DNA of 64,000 nt from Chloroflexota bacterium (GTDB lineage: Bacteria > Chloroflexota > Anaerolineae > Anaerolineales > E44-bin32): assembly GCA_022561385.1 (NCBI GenBank), contig JADFRG010000001.1:111032-175031 (forward strand). Reading direction: 5' to 3'. The notes beneath the pieces are model-generated. The model saw only the letters and a program-made list of their open reading frames with translations, was not told the origin of the DNA and did no database searches. Position numbers and translations under genes: made by a program. Positions 20,044 to 29,709 of this stretch are shown here, piece after piece (the first letter of the stretch is position 1; each line of letters begins with the position of its first letter).

Positions 20044-21192
20044 TTAGGAGCCCGTCGGCGTCACAGTGGCCAAGAAGTCGCCCAGCAGCCATCCTTCCGA
20101 GCCGTCCTCTCGACGCACAAGCCACCATAGCTGGCCCGCGGATGGCTCCGGGCCGCCGATGATCAGGAGCGGCTCACGCTCAGCGACGAAGTCCACGGGT
20201 GCTCCATCCGGCTTGTCGCGCAGGATGGCACCCCGGAAGTTGGTGCCCAGTACGATCGCTGAGGGAGGCGTGGGGGTGAGGGTCGGCGTGTTAGTTGCGG
20301 TGCTTGTGGCCGTGTGGGTAGCGGTGGGGGTCGGCGTGACTGTGAGCGTGGCGGTTGCGGTCGGAGTGGCAGTTGCGGTTGGGGTAAGAGTCGGGGTGGG
20401 AGTCGGGGTTGGAAGCGCAGCCAGCACGGAGGTCCCGAATCCCAGCGCGCTGACCACTCCCAGCAGGCCCATCATCACAATCGCCGCCGCCAGGGACCGG
20501 CCGCTCCCGGTGAGCGGCCTGAACCCCATCAGAACCAGGGTAAAGAGTCCCGCCGCCACCGCCCAGGTCAAGTGCAGCACGAAGGTGAGTGCCGCGCCCT
20601 GCACGAGTTCGGGTTCGGATAACACCAATCCCGCGCCGGCTGCACCTAGCGGTAGAAACAGCGAGTACGCCACCGCTACGCTCGCCACACCGGCGAGTCG
20701 CTCCGATCGGGCAAGCACAATGGCCATGACCACCGCTCCCGTCAAGAGCAGGCCGAAGTCCACCAGGTTGAGCTTTGTGTGTTCGTAGGGAAGAAGCGAA
20801 ACTGTGTCGGAACCAAGAGCCAGGCCGAAGACCAGGCCCGCCGCCACAGCAACGAGCAAGACTCCCAGCGCCAGCGCGACTGACATCCGCAGGAAGAAGC
20901 GCACGGATCCCGAGACCGCCGCAAGGGAGAGTCCCGCAACCGGACCGAGACGCGGCGCCAACAACGCGCCCGCGATCAGCAACGCGCGCTGGTCGTAGCG
21001 ATAGCCCAGGCCAATGAGTGCACCGCAGAGCAGCGCATAGAGAAAGAACCCGGCGCCGGGTGTAACCGCGTTTGCCAGCCGATCCAGGTAGGCTTCGCGC
21101 TCGGTAGCCTGGAGTTGGCTGATCCGGCGCCTGGCGCGCCTCAAGCGAGCCTTGTCCTGGCGATCCGCTTCTGGTATCGGTTCGCTTTTCAC
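20044..21192 (-). CDS. DUF389-like membrane protein with TP-rich linker and C-terminal SH3-like domain
   Basis: LLCGALIGLGYRYDQRALLIAGALLAPRLGPVAGLSLA resembles DUF389; TPTPTPTLTPTATATPTATATLT linker; GTNFRGAILRDKPDGAPV...WWLVRREDGSEGWLLGDFL SH3b-like end. Confidence 0.8.
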   Translation of the reverse strand: MKSEPIPEADRQDKARLRRARRRISQLQATEREAYLDRLANAVTPGAGFFLYALLCGALIGLGYRYDQRALLIAGALLAPRLGPVAGLSLAAVSGSVRFFLRMSVALALGVLLVAVAAGLVFGLALGSDTVSLLPYEHTKLNLVDFGLLLTGAVVMAIVLARSERLAGVASVAVAYSLFLPLGAAGAGLVLSEPELVQGAALTFVLHLTWAVAAGLFTLVLMGFRPLTGSGRSLAAAIVMMGLLGVVSALGFGTSVLAALPTPTPTPTLTPTATATPTATATLTVTPTPTATHTATSTATNTPTLTPTPPSAIVLGTNFRGAILRDKPDGAPVDFVAEREPLLIIGGPEPSAGQLWWLVRREDGSEGWLLGDFLATVTPTGS

Positions 21193-21407
21193 CCGCGGTT
21201 CAACTCATCGGATGTTTGTTGTGGGTCAATCAAGGAAGTTTTCGGGAGAGCCGGCGCATTATAGCACCCGCGCCGCCAGACAAACCAGGATAGAGGGAGT
21301 GGAGTGCGAGTCTGCCAAGGCTTGAACCTGCTTCGCTTCAAGATCCTGGCCGCAGGCTTGGGGGAACCTCGAGCGAGGCGATCCCACTGCTATAATTCCG
21401 CCAAATT

Positions 21408-21481
<74 letters not shown>

Positions 21482-21597
21482 CTTTTCCCATCCTTAGTAC
21501 CTGGCTTCCGTTAATTCCCGAGGGGTCGAGGCCATGATTTAACCGGCCGAGCACGCAGCTCTGCCGCATGCAGCAGCGGAATTCATCAGGCAAGTAA

Positions 21598-22326
21598 ATG
21601 GCAACAAGCGAATTTGATCTGAATAAAGCAGGCTACCAGGTTGTTGATGATTTCTTAACCGAGGAGCAATGTCGGCTGCTCCTGAGCAAGATCAACAAGT
21701 ACCGGGAGGGGCATATTTTGCCCGAAATCCACCGACCCATGGCGGGACGCTCCCTGCGCTACCATGTGATCCACGGCGAACAGATCCGCGAGAGCCTTCC
21801 GGAGATTTGGGAGCTCTATACGGGGAGAGTTCAGCAGCGGGTCGATCGCTCACTCGGTTTTCCGCTCGCCCCGCTGGAAAATACGCGCGCGGGGGTCAAT
21901 GTGAACCTTATGCGCCCGAAGCAATCCTCGTACCGCTGGCACTACGACCGTGCCTGCGTCACAGCTATCATCTATCTCAACGAGGTGGAAGGCGGCCAAA
22001 CCGAGCTCTACCCAAATTACCGGATGCTGCTCAGGAAAGGAAAAAATTCCGCCGTCCAGCGCACGCTCGACCGAATTATTCAGGCCAAGCCCATCCTGGG
22101 CATCTTTGGGACCAAGGTGCGAGTGTCCCCCAAGGTGGGCCGGCTGGTCATGATGCGTGCCGATCGATGTTGGCACAGCGTGCGTTCCGTTCTAGGTGAC
22201 CGAGAGCGGATAAACATCATCCTCTCTTATGACCTCCCCGGCACGGAATTCCCCACGGCCGAAGGGCTGGACTCTTACCTCTACACGCAGGAAGAAGCGC
22301 GGTCCTCCGACCCAAACTACAGTTAA
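21598..22326 (+). CDS. 2OG-Fe(II) oxygenase (prolyl 4-hydroxylase-like)
   Basis: WHYDRACVTAIIYLNEVEGGQTELYP (HxD) and GRLVMMRADRCWHSVRSVLGDRERINIILSYD (distal His and Arg). Confidence 0.88.
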   Translation: MATSEFDLNKAGYQVVDDFLTEEQCRLLLSKINKYREGHILPEIHRPMAGRSLRYHVIHGEQIRESLPEIWELYTGRVQQRVDRSLGFPLAPLENTRAGVNVNLMRPKQSSYRWHYDRACVTAIIYLNEVEGGQTELYPNYRMLLRKGKNSAVQRTLDRIIQAKPILGIFGTKVRVSPKVGRLVMMRADRCWHSVRSVLGDRERINIILSYDLPGTEFPTAEGLDSYLYTQEEARSSDPNYS

Positions 22327-22336
22327 CTCTGCCCTC

Positions 22337-23149
22337 GTGATCACTCAATCCTCTAAGTATTTCTACACAGCTGACAGCTGGGACGAGGCGGCCTGGCTCG
22401 ACATCGTTTCGATCGAATACGAGTCACTTCTTGCGGCCTATCCGTTTGACACAAGACTCAGGGAGATTCCCGGCGAGGGTCGGCTCAAGGTGCTGGATGT
22501 CGGCTGCGGCTCGGCCATCTTCGCCCAGTACCTGGATAAAACCTTAGGTGACGATCTTCATCTGAGCTGTGATCTACTCGATGTTTCGGATATCAGCCTG
22601 CAGCAGGCGCGCGAGGTCCTGAGAAAATTGAAACATTTCAGCCCCAGCCGCCTCTTCAAGACCCTGATCGAGGATCTCCCAAGCGCGCTTCACTTGTCTG
22701 AATCCACCTACGACGCGATTTGGGCCATTCATTCCTTGACCACGGTCGACCTGGAGCGGATGCCGGAAGTTTTTCGACACTTGCTGCGGCTGCTTTCCCC
22801 GGGGGGCCGACTGTACATTTATCAGCTGACCGCCGATTCTTCCTATCAGACCCTCCATCAGGTCTATCGTCAGCAGGTCTCCCCTGACGTTCCCCGATTC
22901 ATGGAGTTCGAGGACACCAAACGCATCCTTGATTCGCTCCCGGTTGAGTACGAAGTCATTGAATTAAGCTTCGATCACGAGTTGCCTCGAGATCGGCCCG
23001 AGCTCGTGGAAAACTATTTGCGGAAGTGTGTCCTCGACGACACCCTCGATACGGAACAGGTATTCGGAGATCTGTTGTCTCGCTTTAAGAGCGACGACGG
23101 TTATCGGATCCCCCAATCCGTCAACTTTATCAGTGTATCCAAACGATGA
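22337..23149 (+). CDS. Class I SAM-dependent methyltransferase
   Basis: LKVLDVGCGSAIFAQYL motif I; ...LSPGGRLYIYQL. GTG start at 22337 follows the oxygenase stop. Confidence 0.85.
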   Translation: MITQSSKYFYTADSWDEAAWLDIVSIEYESLLAAYPFDTRLREIPGEGRLKVLDVGCGSAIFAQYLDKTLGDDLHLSCDLLDVSDISLQQAREVLRKLKHFSPSRLFKTLIEDLPSALHLSESTYDAIWAIHSLTTVDLERMPEVFRHLLRLLSPGGRLYIYQLTADSSYQTLHQVYRQQVSPDVPRFMEFEDTKRILDSLPVEYEVIELSFDHELPRDRPELVENYLRKCVLDDTLDTEQVFGDLLSRFKSDDGYRIPQSVNFISVSKR

Positions 23150-23898
23150 TCCCACTTAGCGGCAAGTATTACGTAGAGTGTAATGAGGTATTCCGTCGCT
23201 CGACGAATCAGCCGGATCGAATGCTGGACGAGATGCGCAAATTCGCTCAGGGTCGATCCGGGCTGCGGATCCTGAGCGTAGGTTCCGGCGTGGGGCTCTT
23301 TGAAATCCCTATGCTCCTGATGCTGAAAGCGAAAACTAAATATTTCGTGGGCGTGGACGTGAATAATCACGCGTGCCAGGTCTTGCGGAACAGACTGCAG
23401 GAGGAATTTGGCTCTTCCCTCGACTTCGAGGTGGAGAATCTTTCCTTCGATGAGTACCGGACCGATCGTCGTTTTGAGATCGTGCTCTTCAATCACGCCT
23501 TCGAATACCTGGATGGAAACCCGTTGAGCTGGATCCAGAAATCTCGAGAGCTTCTCGCCGAGGCCGGTATCGTTCTGATCTTCAGCCCCAATCGCGGCGG
23601 GATCAATAGGTTCTATGATGAACTCTTCGCACCTTTCTTATCCGAGGACCTCAAGCCATTGCTCGCCCGGACTGGAATCAACTATTCGACAACAACTATC
23701 GATGCCGAATGTGACCTGAGTCTGCTTGACGGCGATGAGGAGGATTCTAATAGGATCCGGCTGCTGAGCTTTCTTACCCAGACGGATTGCCGGAATTTGC
23801 CGCCTTCTACGCAGCGCGAATTCGCCGGCTACTTCCTCTCACTCCGTAAGGGAGAGACATCGATGATCCCCCATCCCACCACCCTCTTCGTTTTGTGA
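23146..23898 (+). CDS. Class I SAM-dependent methyltransferase
   Basis: LRILSVGSGVGLFEIPML motif I; ATGA overlap with the preceding gene. Confidence 0.85.
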   Translation: MIPLSGKYYVECNEVFRRSTNQPDRMLDEMRKFAQGRSGLRILSVGSGVGLFEIPMLLMLKAKTKYFVGVDVNNHACQVLRNRLQEEFGSSLDFEVENLSFDEYRTDRRFEIVLFNHAFEYLDGNPLSWIQKSRELLAEAGIVLIFSPNRGGINRFYDELFAPFLSEDLKPLLARTGINYSTTTIDAECDLSLLDGDEEDSNRIRLLSFLTQTDCRNLPPSTQREFAGYFLSLRKGETSMIPHPTTLFVL

Positions 23899-24935
23899 CA
23901 TTTGGACCCACTTCCGCAGGCCTGGGCGATCTTGCCAGGGAGAAATTGGCAGAGTTCCTTGGCCGCCAATACCCCGAACTCGACAATCCCGAGCTGCTCG
24001 ATTTGACCGAGTTCGGCGGGGGCTGGGAAACCGATCTCTACCACTTGAAGCTTGCGGGCACGCGAAACGGCGAGACGGTCCCTATGGAGCTTGTGCTCAG
24101 GCTGTACAAGGGAACCGATTCGCTTGAGAAGGCCCGAAAGGAATTCTCCTTGATGACGGGCGTGACTCGCTTTGGGATTGCGACACCAAGGGTAGACGCG
24201 CTTGTGGAGGACCGGTCGATCCTGGAACATCCTTTTCTCGTCATGGAGCACATTCCGGGCGGTACCCTGGAGATGTTCATCAGAGGAGAAGGGCCATCAG
24301 GCTGGGTGGATCAATCGATGCGGGTGCTGGTGCGCATACACGCCATACCATGGGAAGAGCTGCTTCCGAAACCGGGAGGCCCCTTTCCTAATTCGGAGGA
24401 GCCCCTGGCTTTTATAAGGAGCATCCTGCTCGAGATGGATCAAACCACCGATCGGTATGGGCTGACAGACTTTGATCCGACGATGGACTGGCTGCACGAG
24501 CGAGCGTCGCTCGGAGCTGCCGCTGAGCCCGCGCTGGTTCACAACGACTTCCACCCACAAAACATCTTGCTTAAGCAGGGTGAGATGGTGGTAATCGACT
24601 GGTCCTTCGCAGAAATCAGTGATTATCGAATGGACCTGGCCTGGTCGACTCTGCAATTCGGTGTCATGGCGGGGGACGAGCACCGGTCGGCCATGCTCGA
24701 GGCCTATGAGCGTGCCGCCGGCTCGCCTATCGAGAACTTCGAGTACTTTGAGGCGCTGAAGTTCACCATGCGGATGTTAACCATTGCAACCTGGCTGGAC
24801 GAATCAGTGGAGATTCCGGTTCCTGGGATCACCAGGCAAGCCATTCGGGGTGACTATAAGCAACATGTCCTGAATCCGTACCGGAGGCTGAAGCAGATTA
24901 CGGGGCTCGAGATCCGAACGATTGAGGAACTCTGA
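23895..24935 (+). CDS. Aminoglycoside phosphotransferase/choline kinase-fold (APH) family kinase
   Basis: LVHNDFHPQNILLKQGEMVVIDWSFAEISDYRMDLAW has the Brenner motif and downstream Asp; GTGA overlap with the preceding gene. Confidence 0.9.
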   Translation: MTFGPTSAGLGDLAREKLAEFLGRQYPELDNPELLDLTEFGGGWETDLYHLKLAGTRNGETVPMELVLRLYKGTDSLEKARKEFSLMTGVTRFGIATPRVDALVEDRSILEHPFLVMEHIPGGTLEMFIRGEGPSGWVDQSMRVLVRIHAIPWEELLPKPGGPFPNSEEPLAFIRSILLEMDQTTDRYGLTDFDPTMDWLHERASLGAAAEPALVHNDFHPQNILLKQGEMVVIDWSFAEISDYRMDLAWSTLQFGVMAGDEHRSAMLEAYERAAGSPIENFEYFEALKFTMRMLTIATWLDESVEIPVPGITRQAIRGDYKQHVLNPYRRLKQITGLEIRTIEEL

Positions 24936-25397
24936 GGCTGCTCGGCGGGCGCTGCCATGCTCTTTAGCGACGATCCCTTTCACCACGGAAATGGGGTATG
25001 AAGGATTCGCCAAATGACTCACTTTACTCTGAACAGGGCGAGATTCTGGAAATCGCCGTGACAGATGCACAATACTCTACGGCGCGAAGCCTCCTACATG
25101 GGAATCAGGGGCGCTCATTGAGTGGAGTCCGGACAATTACCCTCCGGGTTCTCGGCTCAACCCGGACTTCAGAACAAGCGAAGAATGAACGAGATGGAAG
25201 AGGAGCAAACGGGTTTGGGGGACGAATCCCGTTGCGCTACCGCGTCTTCATGTTGAAGTTAACTGACGTTGCCTCCAGTGCAGTGAATCTAAAAGTGGAG
25301 GGCCGTCCGCGGGTCGGTTCGTTTCAATGACTCGGCCAGGATCGGCGGACCGTCGCTATCCACAGTACGCTGTAGGCTCCGAACCGGATCGCGCGGC

Positions 25398-26879
25398 ATG
25401 TTTTCAAGCGAGGATCGGCCCAATAGCCCGGTATCCTCGGCACGTCCGCTGATGCTGCGCGCTCAGTACGACGCCGTAATCGTCGGCGCGGGCCCAAACG
25501 GACTGGCGGCGGCCGTTACTCTGGCACAGCAAGGCCGGTCCGTAGTCATCTTTGAGGCGGCCGACACAGTCGGCGGCGGTACCCGCACTTCCGAGCTCAC
25601 CCTTCCGGGCTTCAAGCACGATGTCTGCTCCGCCATTCACCCCCTGGGGATAGCATCACCCTTCTTCCGCGCGCTCTCTCTGGAGAGGCACGGTCTCAAG
25701 TGGATCCAGCCCAATGCTGCTTTGGCCCATCCGTTGGATAGTGGCACCGCCCTGCTTCTCTGGCGCGACCTGAAGGCTACGACGGAGGGGATGGGTCGCG
25801 ACGGCCCGGCCTACCGGCGTCTGATTGCCCCGTTCGTCCGGAACTGGGAGGCGCTTCTACAAGAAATTCTCGGACCGCTGCGCCCGCCCAGGCGTCCATT
25901 CTTGATGATGCGTTTTGGACTGCTGGCCATTCGATCGGCGCAAAGTTTGGCGAAGGCGCGTTTCCGAAACGAATCCGCCAGGGCCTTGTTCGCCGGGCTT
26001 GGAGCCCACTCGATGATGCCGTTGGAGTCCCCGTTGACATCTGCATTCGGCATCATGCTTGGCTCCCTGGCGCATGCCGTCGGTTGGCCGATAGCCGCCG
26101 GCGGGTCCCAGGCCATCTCGATTGCCCTCGCCAATCATCTGGATTCTTTAGGAGTGGAAATCATCACCGGCCAACGGATCGAGTCCTTAGAAGAGCTGCC
26201 CACTGCGAAGGCGGTGCTGCTCAATACCGCTCCCAATCAACTGTCGGATATTGCCGGCAAACAGCTGCCTGCGCGTTATCTCCGACGACTGGAACGTTAC
26301 CGTTACGGCCCAGGAGTATTCAAGGTGGACTGGGCCCTGGATGGCCCCATCCCCTGGGCCGCTAGAGAGTGCCTGGAAGCGGGCACAGTGCACCTAGGTG
26401 GGACGCTGGATGAAATTGCGGCCGCCGAACGAGCGGTGGGTCAGGGGGAGCATCCCGAGCGACCTTTCATTATTCTCGCACAACAGTCACTTTTTGATCC
26501 CACTCGCGCACCGAAAGGAAAACACACCGCCTGGGCCTATACTCACGTGCCCAACGGCTCAACGCGTGACATGACCGATCGGATCGAGGCGCAAATCGAG
26601 CGCTTCGCACCTGGCTTTCAAAATCACATTCTGGAACGCCACACTCGCAACGCGCGGGAGATGGAAAACTACAACCCGAACTATGTTGGGGGCGACATCA
26701 ACGCTGGCGTTCAGGACCTTCGGCAATTATTCACGCGTCCGCTGCCGAGGTTTTCACCCTATACCACCCCGCTAAAGAATCTCTATCTTTGTTCGTCTGC
26801 CACTCCGCCTGGCGGCGGGGTGCATGGCATGTGCGGCTACCATGCCGCCCGAGTGGCGCTGAAGCGCAGCCTCAAGTGA
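25398..26879 (+). CDS. FAD-dependent phytoene desaturase-like (CrtI/PYROXD2-type) oxidoreductase
   Basis: DAVIVGAGPNGLAAAVTLAQQGRSVVIFEAADTVGGGTRTSELTLPGFKHDVCSAIHPLG and LYLCSSATPPGGGVHGMCGYHAARVAL. Confidence 0.9.
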   Translation: MFSSEDRPNSPVSSARPLMLRAQYDAVIVGAGPNGLAAAVTLAQQGRSVVIFEAADTVGGGTRTSELTLPGFKHDVCSAIHPLGIASPFFRALSLERHGLKWIQPNAALAHPLDSGTALLLWRDLKATTEGMGRDGPAYRRLIAPFVRNWEALLQEILGPLRPPRRPFLMMRFGLLAIRSAQSLAKARFRNESARALFAGLGAHSMMPLESPLTSAFGIMLGSLAHAVGWPIAAGGSQAISIALANHLDSLGVEIITGQRIESLEELPTAKAVLLNTAPNQLSDIAGKQLPARYLRRLERYRYGPGVFKVDWALDGPIPWAARECLEAGTVHLGGTLDEIAAAERAVGQGEHPERPFIILAQQSLFDPTRAPKGKHTAWAYTHVPNGSTRDMTDRIEAQIERFAPGFQNHILERHTRNAREMENYNPNYVGGDINAGVQDLRQLFTRPLPRFSPYTTPLKNLYLCSSATPPGGGVHGMCGYHAARVALKRSLK

Positions 26880-26989
26880 GAGCGAAGGGTCGCCACCCGA
26901 CCGGCGGCCACGAGCACAGGCACACCCACCCGATCTGGCTTCAGGCTGTGGCAGGTGTCCCTTAACGGCAACCGTATCGGGCGGGGAAA

Positions 26990-27090
26990 AAGGCGCGCCA
27001 CAAACCGGCACAATAATGCGGTGAACCTTTTCTATCATGATCAGAGCAAGGCCAGCAACGAAAATCGCGCTCGCGAACGATTGGCAGCCA
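26990..27090 (-). pseudogene. Possible remnant of an SLC13/NhaD/ArsB-like permease N-terminus
   Basis: One reverse frame reads FASAIFVAGLALIMIEKVHRIIVPVCGA, resembling the start of Na+/H+ or arsenite permeases. No extended ORF. Confidence 0.3.
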
Positions 27091-27244
27091 ATCTCTGTCT
27101 ATTAGCGCCAGCTTCTGCCCGGGCGCTCCATCATGATTTACAGCACCACACTGGTCGAGAGCTCGGTCCAGGACAGCACCCACCTCGCTCTTCATGGTTT
27201 TCTATCTTTGGCCGGACCGGCAACCGCGGCCGACTCACGGCTCT

Positions 27245-27655
27245 CTACTGTGAGACATCACTGCCACGCTCCAACTCCTCGTTGGGAGCACCCGATGCAT
27301 CGCCCGGGGGCTTGTGGGAGCCCGAATGAGAATTCGACGCTTGCCAGCCTGAGCTTCGCCAGCCGAGCAGGTCAACGACGTAGATGCCCCCGATGAGTAA
27401 GACGGCAAAGGCAACTACCGCCACCTCAAAGTACGCCTCCAGCAGGACCTTCACTGGATCGCCGAAGAGCGCAATCACCAGACCCACCAGAAAGAAGCGA
27501 CCGCCCCGGCCCACAAAGGTTGCCAGAAGATATCGTTTGAAATCCAACCCGAAGGCCCCGGCGGAGGCGGAATTGGAATAAAAAGAGGCCTCGGCGAACG
27601 CGACGCCAAAAAGCGCCGCTCCGCCGTAGGGGGAATGCGCCCAGGCTGCCGTCAC
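27245..27655 (-). CDS. VTT/YqaA-like membrane protein, possibly truncated
   Basis: FAEASFYSNSASAGAFGLDFKRYLLATFVGRGGRFFLVGLVIALFGDPVKVLLEAYF resembles the C-terminal half of YqaA/DedA (SNARE-associated) proteins. Confidence 0.5.
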   Translation of the reverse strand: MTAAWAHSPYGGAALFGVAFAEASFYSNSASAGAFGLDFKRYLLATFVGRGGRFFLVGLVIALFGDPVKVLLEAYFEVAVVAFAVLLIGGIYVVDLLGWRSSGWQASNSHSGSHKPPGDASGAPNEELERGSDVSQ

Positions 27656-27664
27656 TCTACGAGA

Positions 27665-28306
27665 TCAGGAAGAAACGTCATGCGAGATCACATCGAAGTG
27701 AGCCTGACGACCCTGCCGGCGGCCGCCCGCTCCAGAATGTTTCTCCACGGGCAGCGACTCGCCCGTCAGTGAAGCCTCCTCGACCCGCGATTTGACCGAT
27801 TCGAGCAGGCGCGCGTCCGCCGATACCACGTCGCCAGCTTCGAGCAGGAGGATGTCGCCGAGCACAATCTCCTGACCGGCACTTCCAGAAGTCGCCCGGC
27901 GCAGCGCACCTTGACCACCGGGGCGGCCTTCCGCTTCAGGGCAGCCATCGCCCGCTCTGCCCGATACTCCTGCACGAATCCCAGAATTGCGTTCAGCACC
28001 ACGATCGCGAGGATCGCGATCGCATCCAGGTAGTCACCGAGCAGCGATGATAAGCACAACCACCATGACGGCAGTGAGTTGCTCCCACAGGATGTGCTCG
28101 GGGCTTTTTAAGCTACGCTCGATGAGTTCATTGGGCCTGTGCTCGCGCAGCCGCTGCTCGACTTCGCGCGCCGGCAAGCCCTGTTCTGGATCCACACGCA
28201 ATCGATCCAGGACATCGCTGGTCTCCGAGGTGTGCCAGGAAAGGCCTTCTGTAATCAAGCTGCGCCCCTCGCGCTGAAACGGCGCCTGATAGGATTGCAG
28301 CCACAA
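27665..28306 (-). pseudogene. Truncated, frameshifted P-type cation-transporting ATPase
   Basis: Three overlapping reverse-frame ORFs give consecutive P-ATPase pieces: [46 protein letters not shown] / [45 protein letters not shown] / [22 protein letters not shown]...[14 protein letters not shown]. No DKTGT region follows. Confidence 0.88.
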
Positions 28307-28761
28307 TATGATCCACCGGAGAAACGGAATAGACGCTAGTAGCCCATCTCGGATGTGTTAGAGAATCCATGCCGAGTACCATCTCGGCCCTCGACTTGAT
28401 CCTACCTTCCAGTGCCGTGGAGCGCGGGCATCGTTCAAAATCGCTCCCACTAACTGACAAGATAAGAACCGACAGCGTTCACTCCGAGAGTCTTCGGAGA
28501 AGCGCTGACTCTAATTGACACCGTTAGGCTAGGGGCTCGAGCGCCAGGGGTTTTCAGCGAACTAGTGCAGGAGAATACCATGAGCAGAAAGACGGAAAGT
28601 TGATGAGGGGCACTCGGCCTCTTGCCGAATAAGCCTTATGAAAGAGCGCATGCCAGATTCGGACGCTTCCTAAGGAAAACCGACTGTCAGGTAACAAGAA
28701 CCTCACCCACAACGCGAGACGGGCGAATCGCACACTCCCCAGGCGCATCGTATGGCTCTCA

Positions 28762-29709
28762 GTGCCGATTTTCCTGTGGTGGGCTTTACGGAAAGTACCG
28801 TGGCAAGATGTCGGCGTTGTATTGAGCAGGCTGGGGCCAACCGAGATCGGAATCTTGATCTTGGTCAACGCTGCGGTGGTGGCGACCTTCAGCGGCCGGC
28901 TGTGGGTGATCTTGCGCTCACAGGCGCACTCGCTTCCGTTGTTGACCCTCGTGCGGTACTGGCTGGCTGGGTTCGCCGTCAGCTACTTCACGCCGGCCTC
29001 TCAACTTGGCGGCGCACCTGCGCAGATCTACTTGCTGCAAAAGCACAACGCCATACCTTTGCCAACCGCCACGGCATCGGTTGTCCTCAGCAAAGTGCTG
29101 GAGCGGGCGGGGAGGGCCACCTTCCTTCTGATTGGAATCACCACCCTGCTTCAACTACAGCTGTTCTCAGACCTGACGAATAAACTGCTGAGCGCCATGG
29201 CGTTGGGAGTGTTGGCGCTTCCTGTGGGCTATCTGGTTGCAGCCCGGAGCGGTTGGCGACCACTGTTCTCGCTGCTAAGCCTGGCGCCCGCAAACCTGGC
29301 TCGAAGGCAGGGTTACAGACGGCTGCTGAAGGTCATCGGCGAAACTGAGCTGCAGGTGACCGCCTTCTGCCGTCAAAAGCCACAGGTCATGGCGATAGGC
29401 CTATCTCTCTCTTTGCTGAGCTGGGCCATCATCACGCTCGAAACTTGGCTCGCACTTTCATTCCTCGGCTTCTCTTTCAGCCCGCGCCAGGTTCTCGCAG
29501 TGGTCACGGCAGCACAGATCGCCTTCCTGACGCCCTTGCCAGCAGGGTTAGGAGCGATGGAGGCCAGCCTGGTGGCGGTCTTCCTTGCACTTGGATATTC
29601 CTCGGCCGACGCCGTCGGTCTCGCGCTGCTGATGCGGGCTCGCGACCTTGTAATTGGTGGGCTGGGCCTGTGGCGCGGGGGATTGACGGCCTTCGTTAAG
29701 GCTTCGTGA
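28762..29709 (+). CDS. LPG_synthase_TM (UPF0104) flippase/synthase-like membrane protein
   Basis: LAGFAVSYFTPASQLGGAPAQIYLLQKHNAIPLPTATASVVLSKVLE and FLTPLPAGLGAMEASLVAVFLALGYSSADAVGLALLMRARDL. Confidence 0.85.
   Translation: MPIFLWWALRKVPWQDVGVVLSRLGPTEIGILILVNAAVVATFSGRLWVILRSQAHSLPLLTLVRYWLAGFAVSYFTPASQLGGAPAQIYLLQKHNAIPLPTATASVVLSKVLERAGRATFLLIGITTLLQLQLFSDLTNKLLSAMALGVLALPVGYLVAARSGWRPLFSLLSLAPANLARRQGYRRLLKVIGETELQVTAFCRQKPQVMAIGLSLSLLSWAIITLETWLALSFLGFSFSPRQVLAVVTAAQIAFLTPLPAGLGAMEASLVAVFLALGYSSADAVGLALLMRARDLVIGGLGLWRGGLTAFVKAS

Noticed and set aside
20066-20788. 240-aa plus-strand ORF with long (V/G)-repeat stretch
   Set aside because: Reverse complement of the TP-rich linker and DUF389 coding region; low-complexity artefact.
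24998-25330. 110-aa ORF downstream of the APH kinase considered as a precursor peptide
   Set aside because: No leader/core organisation, weak coding character and no clear RBS; not supportable as a gene.
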